IMG/VR virus record: IMGVR_UViG_3300025413_000115 | Span: 1 to 25,500 of that record | Reading direction: 5' to 3' (one strand) | Source of the DNA: a virus | Length of the DNA: 25,500 nucleotides | Part shown: piece by piece, positions 1 through 5,669 of the stretch | Layout: every line of letters begins with the position of its first letter | How positions within the stretch are numbered: the stretch's first letter is position 1 | Notes under the pieces: model-generated | What the model was told of the DNA's origin: nothing | Database searches by the model: none | What the model saw: the letters and a program-made list of their open reading frames with translations, nothing else | Program-made: the position numbers and the translations under genes

Positions 1-14
1 GTCAAGGAGCCAAA

Positions 15-239
15 ATGAAAAAGCCCCCATTTAAAATTACATTTGAAGAAGGTTGCTTTGATGACCTTGAAGATGAGTTGACCCAACAAGAACTAGATGC
101 GTTGATTGATGGCATTTTTCAATTGGCGGAAAGCGGTGAAATATTTGAAAACTCCACGCCAGTAACAGAGTTGCCAGAATATGAACAAGCAGAAATTATT
201 GATATGTTAGAGCGTAAGAAAAAACGGATAAGACATTGA
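15..239 (+). CDS. Small acidic protein of unknown function
   Basis: A 74-residue acidic protein that I do not recognise. The middle is rich in Asp and Glu, and the C-terminus is a basic tail (ERKKKRIRH). A clear ribosome binding site, AAGGAG at 4-9, sits 5 bases before the ATG, so the start is well supported. The stop overlaps the TTG start of the next gene (TTGA at 236-239), which suggests translational coupling in the early operon. No membrane segment or cysteine motif is present. An early phage protein is the only inference that position and size allow. Confidence 0.7.
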   Translation: MKKPPFKITFEEGCFDDLEDELTQQELDALIDGIFQLAESGEIFENSTPVTELPEYEQAEIIDMLERKKKRIRH

Positions 240-814
240 AAAAGAAAAATTACAACTATTACAAACTAGACGTTGGGTTTTATCCTGATGTTGTTAAGCT
301 TTGCTTTGATGATAAGGTGTTTCAGCAAATTCTTAAAGACCATAACGTTACGCTAAAAACCAGTGCGCTTGATTATGGCATAGCTGAAACCCATCTGATT
401 GGGGATGGCAAAGACGCTATAATTGTTCTTGTGTTTGATATGTCTTTGGTCAATGATGACATCAGCGAGTTGGTAGATACAATTGCGCATGAGATATGCC
501 ATGCTGTCGACCACCTTGCCGAACACATTGGCGAAGACGAAGGATTTAAAGGCGAGACCAGAGCCTACCTTACTGGCCATCTTGCACAGCAAATATTTAA
601 AATCTGTATGCATGAAAAGGACAAGTATGCTAGAAAAACAAATCGAAGCAAGATTAAACAAAATGGTAAAAGCACAGGGCGGAATGAGCTTGAAGTTTAT
701 ATCAACCGTAACGGGGGTACCGGATCGCATAGTCCTGCTGAAATCCAAGCTATCATTCGTGGAGCTGAAGACAGCGACGGGAAAATTGAGCAAGCGCCAA
801 GAAGTAGTATTTAA
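236..814 (+). CDS. Putative zinc metallopeptidase-like (zincin) phage protein
   Basis: A 192-residue protein with an HExxH zinc signature at residues 85-89 (HEICH) in a predicted helix. A possible third ligand is Glu107 in GETRAY, as in gluzincin-like folds. Phages often carry such small zincin-like proteins near early genes, but their substrate is unknown. The start is TTG at 236, overlapping the preceding stop, because no in-frame ATG lies before the motif. The last 60 or so residues (from base 627) overlap the VRR-NUC gene in another frame. They are low in hydrophobics and look like read-through sequence, so the functional domain probably ends near residue 130. The zincin motif is seen directly; peptidase activity is inferred. 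Confidence 0.7.
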   Translation: MKKKNYNYYKLDVGFYPDVVKLCFDDKVFQQILKDHNVTLKTSALDYGIAETHLIGDGKDAIIVLVFDMSLVNDDISELVDTIAHEICHAVDHLAEHIGEDEGFKGETRAYLTGHLAQQIFKICMHEKDKYARKTNRSKIKQNGKSTGRNELEVYINRNGGTGSHSPAEIQAIIRGAEDSDGKIEQAPRSSI

Positions 815-1019
815 AGAATTAGCCGACCAAGGCTTTCCCGTAACTGTAATTAAATCAATTGATGATGTAGAGGAATTTATTTGTGAATCGCTCAGACCTG
901 CACCCATATCAGACGATGATAATTGGGAAGGCGAAATCCATCCCCAACTTGGGACTATTTCTACCCCCGGGTTTGGGCAAGACGACGACATCATTGACGA
1001 TACTGGCGGAGCAGTTTGA
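627..1019 (+). CDS. VRR-NUC domain nuclease
   Basis: A 130-residue protein whose first 90 residues match the VRR-NUC branch of the PD-(D/E)XK nucleases. Visible residues are Glu7, GVPDR with Asp33, VELK with Glu46 and Lys48, and Gln58 in LSKRQ. Phage VRR-NUC proteins are stand-alone structure-specific nucleases and are often encoded beside SNF2 helicases, as here. I chose ATG 627 because AAAAGGA lies 6-12 bases upstream and VRR-NUC domains begin about there; a longer frame reaches back to 483 without matching the family. The 5' part overlaps the peptidase gene (627-814) and the 3' part overlaps the helicase start (883-1019). The C-terminal 45 residues show no family resemblance. A role in replication or recombination intermediates is inferred. 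Confidence 0.85.
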   Translation: MLEKQIEARLNKMVKAQGGMSLKFISTVTGVPDRIVLLKSKLSFVELKTATGKLSKRQEVVFKELADQGFPVTVIKSIDDVEEFICESLRPAPISDDDNWEGEIHPQLGTISTPGFGQDDDIIDDTGGAV

Positions 1020-2217
1020 TGGTCCTACACTTATTATTGCCCCCAAACGTGTTGCTGAAACTGTATGGTCTCAAGAGGCATTAAAATGGGATCATCTAAA
1101 ACATCTAAGCGTCGCAAAAATTCTGGGCAATCCCTCACAGAGATTACAAGCGTTGAGGAGTTCTTCGAGTATGTACGTGGTAAATCTAGAGAATTTGACT
1201 TGGCTATGCGAGCAGTCGGAGATGAGCAAGTTCAAGAACCTAATCATCGACGAGAGCAGCCGGTTCAAAGACCCGAGTACAAAACGTTTCAAAGCTTTGA
1301 AGAAGTGGTTAAAGAACTTCAATCGACGTATTATCCTTACTGGTACGCCGACCCCACAGGGGATGGCAGACCTATGGTCACAGGTTGGCATCTTGGATTT
1401 AGGGGAAAGACTGGAGACGAGCCTGACGAAGTTTAGAGACAAGTATTTACAGCCAGATCAAATGAATCGGCAAACAAAAGTAATCTATTCTTGGAAGTTA
1501 AAAAATGGTTCTGCTGAGGAAATTCAAAGTAAAATTTCAGATATATGTTTTAGTCTTAAGGCTGAAGACTATTTACAACTACCGCCGCTTACAGCGCTTT
1601 ATCACAAAATTGAAATAGAAAAACCCATACGAGATAAATATGATCAACTTAGAAAAGACATGGTCGCTTACATCGGTAAAGAACAAATCACAGCTCCAAC
1701 AGCGGCAACATTGGCGGGCAAGTTACTCCAATTCACCGCAGGCGCGATTTATGGAGCGGATGGAGAAACGCAGGAAATACACCGCGCTAAATTGGAATAC
1801 CTTGAGTCGATCATGGAAGAGTCTTCCTCGCCAACGCTGGTCTTCTACCACTTCAAACATTCGCTTAACCGATTACGTCTTCAATTCCCGCAAGCTGTGG
1901 TGTTGGACGATGACAACATTGAAGCGTGGCGTCGCGGCAAGATTCGTATGCTCCTTGCCCATCCCCAATCTGGGGGAATCGGCCTTAATCTACAGTGCAA
2001 CGTTGGTGACACTGCACAAACGGTGTGGTTCGACCTCCCGTGGTCTTCGGAAAACTACATCCAAGCCAACGCACGTATTTACCGCCAAGGGCAAGAAAAG
2101 CCGGTTATTATACACCATCTAGTTTTGTCTAATAGCATAGATGAGCATGTAGTAAAAGTATTAGAAGGAAAGATAACAACTCAAGAAGCATTACTAGATT
2201 CGTTAAACATCAAATGA
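883..2217 (+). CDS. SNF2-family DEAD/DEAH-like helicase/ATPase
   Basis: A 444-residue superfamily 2 ATPase of the compact phage SNF2 type. Motifs in order: a Q-like LHPYQ at 6-10, Walker A GLGKT at 30-34, motif Ia IIAPKRV near 51-57, Walker B variant DESS at 123-126, motif III LTGTP at 152-156, and motif VI ARIYRQGQ near 397-404. The start is GTG 883, preceded by GAGGAA at 870-875; later starts would cut into the helicase core. These enzymes translocate on DNA and probably remodel or unwind replication or recombination intermediates, and the overlap with VRR-NUC suggests joint action. The stop overlaps the next ATG (2214-2217). Codon use shifts to C-ending codons at about 1790-2100, unlike the flanks. 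Confidence 0.93.
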   Translation: MNRSDLHPYQTMIIGKAKSIPNLGLFLPPGLGKTTTSLTILAEQFDGPTLIIAPKRVAETVWSQEALKWDHLKHLSVAKILGNPSQRLQALRSSSSMYVVNLENLTWLCEQSEMSKFKNLIIDESSRFKDPSTKRFKALKKWLKNFNRRIILTGTPTPQGMADLWSQVGILDLGERLETSLTKFRDKYLQPDQMNRQTKVIYSWKLKNGSAEEIQSKISDICFSLKAEDYLQLPPLTALYHKIEIEKPIRDKYDQLRKDMVAYIGKEQITAPTAATLAGKLLQFTAGAIYGADGETQEIHRAKLEYLESIMEESSSPTLVFYHFKHSLNRLRLQFPQAVVLDDDNIEAWRRGKIRMLLAHPQSGGIGLNLQCNVGDTAQTVWFDLPWSSENYIQANARIYRQGQEKPVIIHHLVLSNSIDEHVVKVLEGKITTQEALLDSLNIK

Positions 2218-2531
2218 AAATAATAACAAAAACAAAACACAAAGTTAATTTAGCTGTTGTCAGACTTTCTGACGAAGAACCGGAGATGCTTGAAAAAGAT
2301 GACGCACCAGATAGTCAGCATATTTTGCAAGAAGGTTGGTTGCCTTGGACGTTTGAAGATATGATTGATATTAAGCGTTTAGTAGAGCAACATATGGAAG
2401 AAAAACAGCGCGAAGTAATGACTGCTTTTCTTGATGGTTTAACGTATTCTGATATAATGGTTACAGAAAAATATTGGCGCTATCATTTTGCTAAGGGCGT
2501 AGAATACATTAAAAAGGAGCTAGGCTTGTGA
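2214..2531 (+). CDS. Sigma-region-4-like helix-turn-helix protein (putative)
   Basis: A 105-residue protein with no firm family assignment. Residues 64-102 (KQREVMTAFLDGLTYSDI, then WRYHFAKGVEYIKKEL) follow the spacing of sigma region 4 / LuxR-type helix-turn-helix domains: an REVM helix, a G-x-T/S-Y turn and a basic recognition helix ending in KKEL. The first 60 residues are acidic and have no recognised domain. Its ATG overlaps the helicase stop (ATGA). The likeness is by eye and partial, with the usual Ala and Gly turn residues missing. If it is real, this is a candidate regulator for the repeated promoter-like element elsewhere in the window. A plain hypothetical protein is the alternative. 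Confidence 0.65.
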   Translation: MKIITKTKHKVNLAVVRLSDEEPEMLEKDDAPDSQHILQEGWLPWTFEDMIDIKRLVEQHMEEKQREVMTAFLDGLTYSDIMVTEKYWRYHFAKGVEYIKKELGL

Positions 2532-2716
2532 GTCATTTTATTGTGGAGCATCGTGTTGGGGGAAACTATGTTTTGGAGACGCTTACTGGTGTTGAGGATA
2601 TCGATACAAGCCGCTACGAAAGTATATTGGGAATCTGGGTTTGTGACAGCTTCGAGGAGTTACAGATTATGCAAAAAGAATTAAAGGAGATGCGCAATGT
2701 ACGACCAAGTCAATAA
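2528..2716 (+). CDS. Small hypothetical protein
   Basis: A 62-residue protein of unknown function starting with GTG at 2528, overlapping the preceding TGA. A strong AAGGAG at 2514-2519 lies 8 bases upstream. The first 45 residues look like a small beta-rich fold (FIVEHRVGGNYVLETLTGV) and the remainder is a charged helix. Its last 20 bases overlap the DUF3310 gene. It has no catalytic motif I can name. It sits in an unbroken chain of overlapping small genes, so it is probably co-translated with them. Confidence 0.65.
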   Translation: MSHFIVEHRVGGNYVLETLTGVEDIDTSRYESILGIWVCDSFEELQIMQKELKEMRNVRPSQ

Positions 2717-2930
2717 TCCTAAACATTACACCAGCCACCCCAGCGGTGTTGAGTGTTTAGAAATTACGCGCCATATGGGCTTTAACCTTGGCAATGTTAT
2801 GAAATACATTTGGCGAGCAGACCTTAAAGGTAAAGATATCCAAGACTTAGAAAAAGCTGCTTTTTATTTGCGTGATGAAATTGAGTTGCGCAAAAAATCT
2901 GCAACTGTTGATCAGGAGTGCGGCAAATGA
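2697..2930 (+). CDS. DUF3310 family protein (nucleotide kinase-like)
   Basis: A 77-residue protein matching the DUF3310 family: NNPKHYTSHPSGVECLEI near the N-terminus, then GNVMKYIWRADLKGK and DLEKAAFYLRDEIE. The domain also occurs in T7 gp1.7, which has been described as a nucleotide kinase, so many phage homologues are annotated that way. Whether this short single-domain form has the activity is unknown. The start at ATG 2697 has AAAGGAGA 7 bases upstream. The stop overlaps the next ATG (ATGA 2927-2930). With the ribonucleotide reductase in the same module, a role in deoxynucleotide supply is plausible but inferred. Confidence 0.88.
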   Translation: MYDQVNNPKHYTSHPSGVECLEITRHMGFNLGNVMKYIWRADLKGKDIQDLEKAAFYLRDEIELRKKSATVDQECGK

Positions 2931-3118
2931 ACGCATTTATGTTTGTAGCAATTATGTGTATGGGTCAACAGTGCGATTTTGTAGTTAGCCATGAGCCGCT
3001 TTCAGAAGCAAGATGCGAACAGTTAAAGAAAGAATTTTTATCTTTGCCGTTTAAGCCTGAGATGACTTTTGCTGCAACCCAATGTGTAAGAGTAGATGAA
3101 CAAAAGGTGAGACTATGA
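2927..3118 (+). CDS. Small hypothetical protein with hydrophobic, cysteine-bearing N-terminus
   Basis: A 63-residue protein of unknown function. The N-terminus (MNAFMFVAIMCMGQQC) is hydrophobic and could be a weak signal or membrane anchor. Cysteines at residues 11 and 16 and two more downstream (ARCEQL and TQCVRV) might pair if the protein is exported. I prefer ATG 2927, which overlaps the preceding TGA and has CAGGAG 8 bases upstream, over the GTG three codons earlier, which lies inside that ribosome binding site. No family is recognised. Confidence 0.6.
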   Translation: MNAFMFVAIMCMGQQCDFVVSHEPLSEARCEQLKKEFLSLPFKPEMTFAATQCVRVDEQKVRL

Positions 3119-3351
3119 TTGTAGAAATTGACGATGATTGCGTAGATAAAATTGTCAGCCAAGAAATAATGAAAAGTTATATCTGGCTAACAGAAGATTT
3201 AAAACACGCTAAGAAAAATCCCAACGCATACCATGAAGATGATGTGGCTAGTTGGGAAACATTGATTCCAGCATTAGAAGAAGTGGGTCGCTACTTCACA
3301 TATGATTGGGACGGAAAACTAAAGAAGATGAAAAAGGCTATGAAGAAATGA
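3115..3351 (+). CDS. Small hypothetical protein
   Basis: A 78-residue protein that begins with an acidic beta-like strand (MIVEIDDDCVDKIV), continues as amphipathic helices and ends in a lysine-rich tail (KLKKMKKAMKK). ATG 3115 overlaps the previous stop (ATGA), and GGTGAG lies just upstream. The pattern resembles many unnamed phage early proteins, but I know no function. The stop overlaps the next ATG at 3348. Confidence 0.62.
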   Translation: MIVEIDDDCVDKIVSQEIMKSYIWLTEDLKHAKKNPNAYHEDDVASWETLIPALEEVGRYFTYDWDGKLKKMKKAMKK

Positions 3352-3665
3352 AACTCTTTTGTGAATATGATCGTTTTGAATTAGAACAGGACATCATCAA
3401 AGCATGGAACGTTGTAGATATGATTGATGAATTGATTCGCCAACACTTAGACAGACCAGAAGGCGCTTTTAGTGAAGATGAATTAGCTAATCGATTAGAA
3501 GGCATTAAGTATGTTACTGAAATGCAATTCCAGCGTTTGTGGGATGGCTTTGAAGTAATGATTAAAAAAGGCCACTTCACCAAAACTCGATTTGGTGATT
3601 CTCCAGAAATAGCAATACCCGATAATGATGTAGAAATTGATGTTAAAAAGAAAGGTAAGAAATGA
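3348..3665 (+). CDS. Hypothetical protein
   Basis: A 105-residue, mainly alpha-helical acidic protein (FELEQDIIKAWNVVDMID, then a coiled-coil-prone stretch to about residue 75) with a lysine-rich C-terminal tail (VKKKGKK). I chose ATG 3348 because it overlaps the preceding TGA like its neighbours; an in-frame ATG at 3306 would add 14 charged residues and overlap the upstream gene by 46 bases. The function is not recognised. The stop overlaps the next start (ATGA 3662-3665). Confidence 0.6.
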   Translation: MKLFCEYDRFELEQDIIKAWNVVDMIDELIRQHLDRPEGAFSEDELANRLEGIKYVTEMQFQRLWDGFEVMIKKGHFTKTRFGDSPEIAIPDNDVEIDVKKKGKK

Positions 3666-3904
3666 ACGACACAGTAGATGTACAAGCAACTCCGGTAGAT
3701 CCATTAGATGACAAGATCATGACATTGCAGTTTAGTGTTCGTGATATCAATGGCATTATTAACGCGTTAAACCAGCCATCACAAACTCCAGTAGTTTTAT
3801 TGGCAAACATTATTGCAGCCATTCAAGCACAGTGCGCACCACAGATTGACGCATTAAACGCAGCAACGGAGAAGCCAGCAGATGAACCTCAAGCAATTGC
3901 TTAA
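3662..3904 (+). CDS. Small conserved-type phage protein, function unknown
   Basis: An 80-residue protein. After a short linker it shows the pattern LQFSVRDINGIINALN, then PVVLLANIIAAIQAQCAPQID. I recognise this as a common arrangement in small phage proteins (a beta strand, a 'V-x-x-I-I-x-A-L' helix and a second helix ending near AQPQI), but no biochemical role is known to me. The tail is Ala/Pro/Glu-rich. The start overlaps the previous stop, and the 3' end overlaps the next gene by 23 bases. Confidence 0.65.
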   Translation: MNDTVDVQATPVDPLDDKIMTLQFSVRDINGIINALNQPSQTPVVLLANIIAAIQAQCAPQIDALNAATEKPADEPQAIA

Positions 3905-4112
3905 ACGCGCAGGTGTCAGTAATGACATCATTGCAGAAGTAGAACGCAAGTCTGCAAGAACCAGCGCAGAACAAGAAATCGAGCATCAAGAAAAAGCAGC
4001 AGCTATGGCTAAGATGATGCTAAATGATGTCATGCCTCATTTGCGTAAAGCTATAGAAGTGCAAGACAAAGTCCCATCCAAACCGAAGAAGACAATTATC
4101 ATTCCAGACTAG
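3882..4112 (+). CDS. Small helical hypothetical protein
   Basis: A 76-residue, strongly helical, charged protein (MNLKQLLKRAGVSNDIIAEVERK, then a Glu/Ala/Lys coiled-coil-like stretch) with a KPKKTIIIPD tail. GGAG at 3868-3871 sits about 10 bases before the ATG. It is the last gene of the first overlapping cluster. Its TAG stop (4110-4112) abuts the first copy of the repeated promoter-like element. The function is unknown. Confidence 0.6.
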   Translation: MNLKQLLKRAGVSNDIIAEVERKSARTSAEQEIEHQEKAAAMAKMMLNDVMPHLRKAIEVQDKVPSKPKKTIIIPD

Positions 4113-4154
4113 GGCGGTTTTGGTCGTATTTTTGCATTAGTATAGTTAGGACAC
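4110..4154 (+). promoter_or_regulatory. Repeated promoter-like element, copy 1
   Basis: First of three copies of a conserved element. A TAGGGCGG box (GGCGG at 4113-4117) is followed exactly 18 bases after its GGCGG start by the core TTTGCATTAGTAT at 4131-4143, then by TAGTTAGGACAC. It begins at the stop codon of the preceding gene and precedes a new block of genes. A TATAGT hexamer at 4141-4146 and TTTTGG at 4118-4123 are 17 bases apart, so a sigma70-like reading is possible here. Copy 3 lacks that -35, so a phage-specific site is as likely. Confidence 0.6.
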
Positions 4155-4157
4155 GCT

Positions 4158-4250
4158 GTGAAGCGCTCCTGCGAGCGTAAAGAAGCTCTGCATTTGGACT
4201 GGGGACGCTCGGTCGTGACAGCCCGGAAAGACGGGCACCAAATACTATAA
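4158..4250 (+). CDS. Candidate 30-residue small ORF / leader peptide
   Basis: A short open frame begins with GTG at 4158, six bases after a Shine-Dalgarno-like TAGGA (4147-4151), and ends with TAA at 4248-4250. It encodes 30 residues beginning KRSCERKEALHLDWGR after the initiator and ending in KDGHQIL, basic and without a membrane segment. The stop lies just before the ribosome binding site (GAGGA 4251-4255) of the next gene, as expected for a coupled leader peptide. The same DNA can form hairpins at 4164-4177 and 4221-4236, so it may instead be a structured leader RNA. No homologue is known to me. Confidence 0.35.
   Translation: MKRSCERKEALHLDWGRSVVTARKDGHQIL
4164..4236 (+). other. Structured leader: hairpins with competing CGCTC segments
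   Basis: Two GC-rich hairpins lie in the leader between the first promoter-like element and the gene at 4260. One pairs CGCTC (4164-4168) with GAGCG (4173-4177) over a CTGC loop; the other pairs GCCCG (4221-4225) with CGGGC (4232-4236) over GAAAGA. A second CGCTC at 4206-4210 could compete for the same GAGCG, which would allow two alternative folds. Neither is followed by a T-run, so they are not simple terminators. A regulatory role is inferred. Confidence 0.35.
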
Positions 4251-4259
4251 GAGGACGAA

Positions 4260-4724
4260 ATGGACGACTTTAAAAAATTGCCTAAAATGAAAACTGGCGG
4301 CTCGGCCAAACCCGGCCTTTATGCCAATATCCACGCTAAACAGGAACGTATCGCACACGGCTCAGGAGAGCGTATGCGCAAGCCCGGCTCAGCTGGCGCC
4401 CCTACCAAGGAAGCATTCGTAGAGTCTGCCAAAACGGCTAAAAAGGCCACTGGCGGGTCTATTAAACATGATGAGCCAATCTCTAAGACAACCACTGGTA
4501 AAAGCCGCCACTATTTAAGTACTAAAGAAGGTGCAGGCATGACAGAGGCAGGTCGTAAAGCTTACAACGCCAAAAATGGTAGTCATCTTAAAGCACCGCA
4601 GCCCGAAGGTGGATCTCGTAAAAAATCTTTTTGCGCTCGTATGTCTGGTGTTCCCGGTCCCATGAAAGATGAAAATGGTAAACCAACACGCAAAGCTGCG
4701 GCGTTAAAAAGATGGAAATGCTAA
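4260..4724 (+). CDS. DUF6321-like conserved phage protein
   Basis: A 154-residue basic protein. The C-terminal half has a block I recognise from many small phage proteins annotated DUF6321: GKSRHYLSTKEGAGMTEAGR, YNAKNGSHLKAPQPEGG, SFCARMSGV and a final ALKRWKC. The N-terminal half is Gly/Lys-rich and looks disordered. The family's function is unknown to me; its basic character and paired cysteines (SFCARM and the terminal C) hint at nucleic-acid contact. The start is ATG 4260 with GAGGA at 4251-4255. The stop overlaps the start of the terminase small subunit candidate (TAATG). It is the first sizeable gene behind promoter-like copy 1. Confidence 0.8.
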   Translation: MDDFKKLPKMKTGGSAKPGLYANIHAKQERIAHGSGERMRKPGSAGAPTKEAFVESAKTAKKATGGSIKHDEPISKTTTGKSRHYLSTKEGAGMTEAGRKAYNAKNGSHLKAPQPEGGSRKKSFCARMSGVPGPMKDENGKPTRKAAALKRWKC

Positions 4725-5116
4725 TGGCAACCAAAAAACCATCACCAAAGAAAAAAGAGTTTACAGAAGAAATGGCGCAGACCGTTTTAGAACTCGGTAA
4801 GCAAGGTGCGTCTCAAAAAAGTATGTATGCCGCTATTGGCATCAGCAAAACCACTGCAGCTCGATTAAAGAAAGAAGATCCATTTTTTGCAGAAACAATG
4901 GACATGGCAACAACTTACGGCCAATCTTATTGGGAAATGATGATGCTTGCCAATATTGACAACAAAGCATTTAACAGCCGTATTGCTGAGATTGCATTAC
5001 GCGGGCAATATCCCGACGATTATAAGGACAGCCGCGAAATCAAAGCAGAAGTAAAACAAGAAGTAACCATAGATTTCAATAAAGAAATTTCTGATTTAAT
5101 TAAAGCATTAAAGTAA
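4724..5116 (+). CDS. Putative terminase small subunit
   Basis: A 130-residue protein with the layout of phage terminase small subunits. A basic N-terminus precedes a helix-turn-helix at about residues 22-55 (TVLELGKQGASQKSMYAAIG, then ISKTTAARLKKEDP). A helical oligomerisation segment follows, then the GQYPDDYKDSREIKAEV pattern before a C-terminal helix. Small subunits recognise the packaging site and load the large ATPase subunit. I prefer ATG 4724, overlapping the preceding TAA, to an in-frame ATG at 4712. The large subunit does not follow: an HNH gene takes its place, and no terminase ATPase lies in the window. Another DNA-binding regulator remains possible. Confidence 0.65.
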   Translation: MATKKPSPKKKEFTEEMAQTVLELGKQGASQKSMYAAIGISKTTAARLKKEDPFFAETMDMATTYGQSYWEMMMLANIDNKAFNSRIAEIALRGQYPDDYKDSREIKAEVKQEVTIDFNKEISDLIKALK

Positions 5117-5149
5117 TAAACAACAAAGGGGAATAAGCTTAGCGGCTGT

Positions 5150-5169
5150 GCCTGTGCTTACTCACAGGC
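5150..5169 (+). other. Hairpin upstream of the HNH endonuclease
   Basis: A perfect 7-bp stem, GCCTGTG (5150-5156) with CACAGGC (5163-5169), encloses a CTTACT loop in the 81-base gap before the HNH gene. No T-run follows, so termination is unlikely. A translational or RNA-stability role for the HNH transcript is possible but not shown. Confidence 0.45.
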
Positions 5170-5197
5170 TACCCACCAAATAACCAGTAAGGGTTTC

Positions 5198-5614
5198 ATG
5201 AAAACTTGTAAAAAGTGCAACGTTGAAAAAGCGTTATCTGAGTATTACAAATCAAAAAAGAATTTAGACGGATTAGACGGTACTTGTAAAGCTTGCCGAA
5301 TTATTTATTCCACTCAATGGCAAAAAGACAACCCAGAAAAGAAAAGAGCAACTTGGCGAAAAGCCAATTACAACCGCTATGGCATAACACATCAGGATAA
5401 ACTTGATATGGTAAAAGCACAGAACAGTAAATGCGCTATCTGTGAAAGGGAATTAGATACCGAATTTCAAGCTTGTGTGGATCACTGCCATACAACTAAA
5501 GTTATCCGTGGAATTTTATGCAGAAATTGCAACGTTGGAATAGGCCTTTTTAAAGATTCTTTGGATATTCTTAAATCCGCCCAAAATTACTTAAAAAGAT
5601 ATTCCAAAAAATAG
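5198..5614 (+). CDS. HNH endonuclease, endonuclease VII-like
   Basis: A 138-residue protein of the recombination endonuclease VII type. An N-terminal zinc ribbon uses C4/C7 and C30/C33. The nuclease core has zinc cysteines C79/C82 and C108/C111 around the catalytic DHCH (residues 95-98), followed by CRNCNVGIGLFKDS with Asn112. In T4 this family (gp49) resolves Holliday junctions and branched DNA before packaging; many stand-alone relatives with the extra N-terminal ribbon behave as homing-type mobile endonucleases. It sits directly behind the terminase small subunit candidate, where a large subunit often lies, and is AT-rich compared with the next gene, which favours a mobile origin. The start is ATG 5198 after GTAAGGG. 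Confidence 0.9.
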   Translation: MKTCKKCNVEKALSEYYKSKKNLDGLDGTCKACRIIYSTQWQKDNPEKKRATWRKANYNRYGITHQDKLDMVKAQNSKCAICERELDTEFQACVDHCHTTKVIRGILCRNCNVGIGLFKDSLDILKSAQNYLKRYSKK

Positions 5615-5656
5615 AGGCAGTTTTGTAGTATAATTTGCATTAGTATGTATAGACAC
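5612..5656 (+). promoter_or_regulatory. Repeated promoter-like element, copy 2
   Basis: Second copy of the element. TAGAGGCAG (GGCAG at 5616-5620) is followed 18 bases from its GGCAG start by TTTGCATTAGTAT (5634-5646), then GTATAGACAC. It starts on the stop codon of the HNH gene and lies 24 bases before the DUF2800 gene. TATAAT at 5630-5635 overlaps the core, so a host sigma70 contribution cannot be excluded. Confidence 0.62.
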
Positions 5657-5669
5657 TAAAAAGGTAAAA

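Noticed and set aside
353-994. Minus-strand open frame of 213 codons opposite the peptidase and VRR-NUC genes
   Set aside because: No family pattern, and both plus-strand frames carry clear catalytic motifs and ribosome binding sites.
4140-4259. Possible tRNA or tRNA-like gene in the GC-rich leader
   Set aside because: The two hairpins do not form a cloverleaf, there is no T-arm GTTCGA-type sequence and no acceptor stem pairing.
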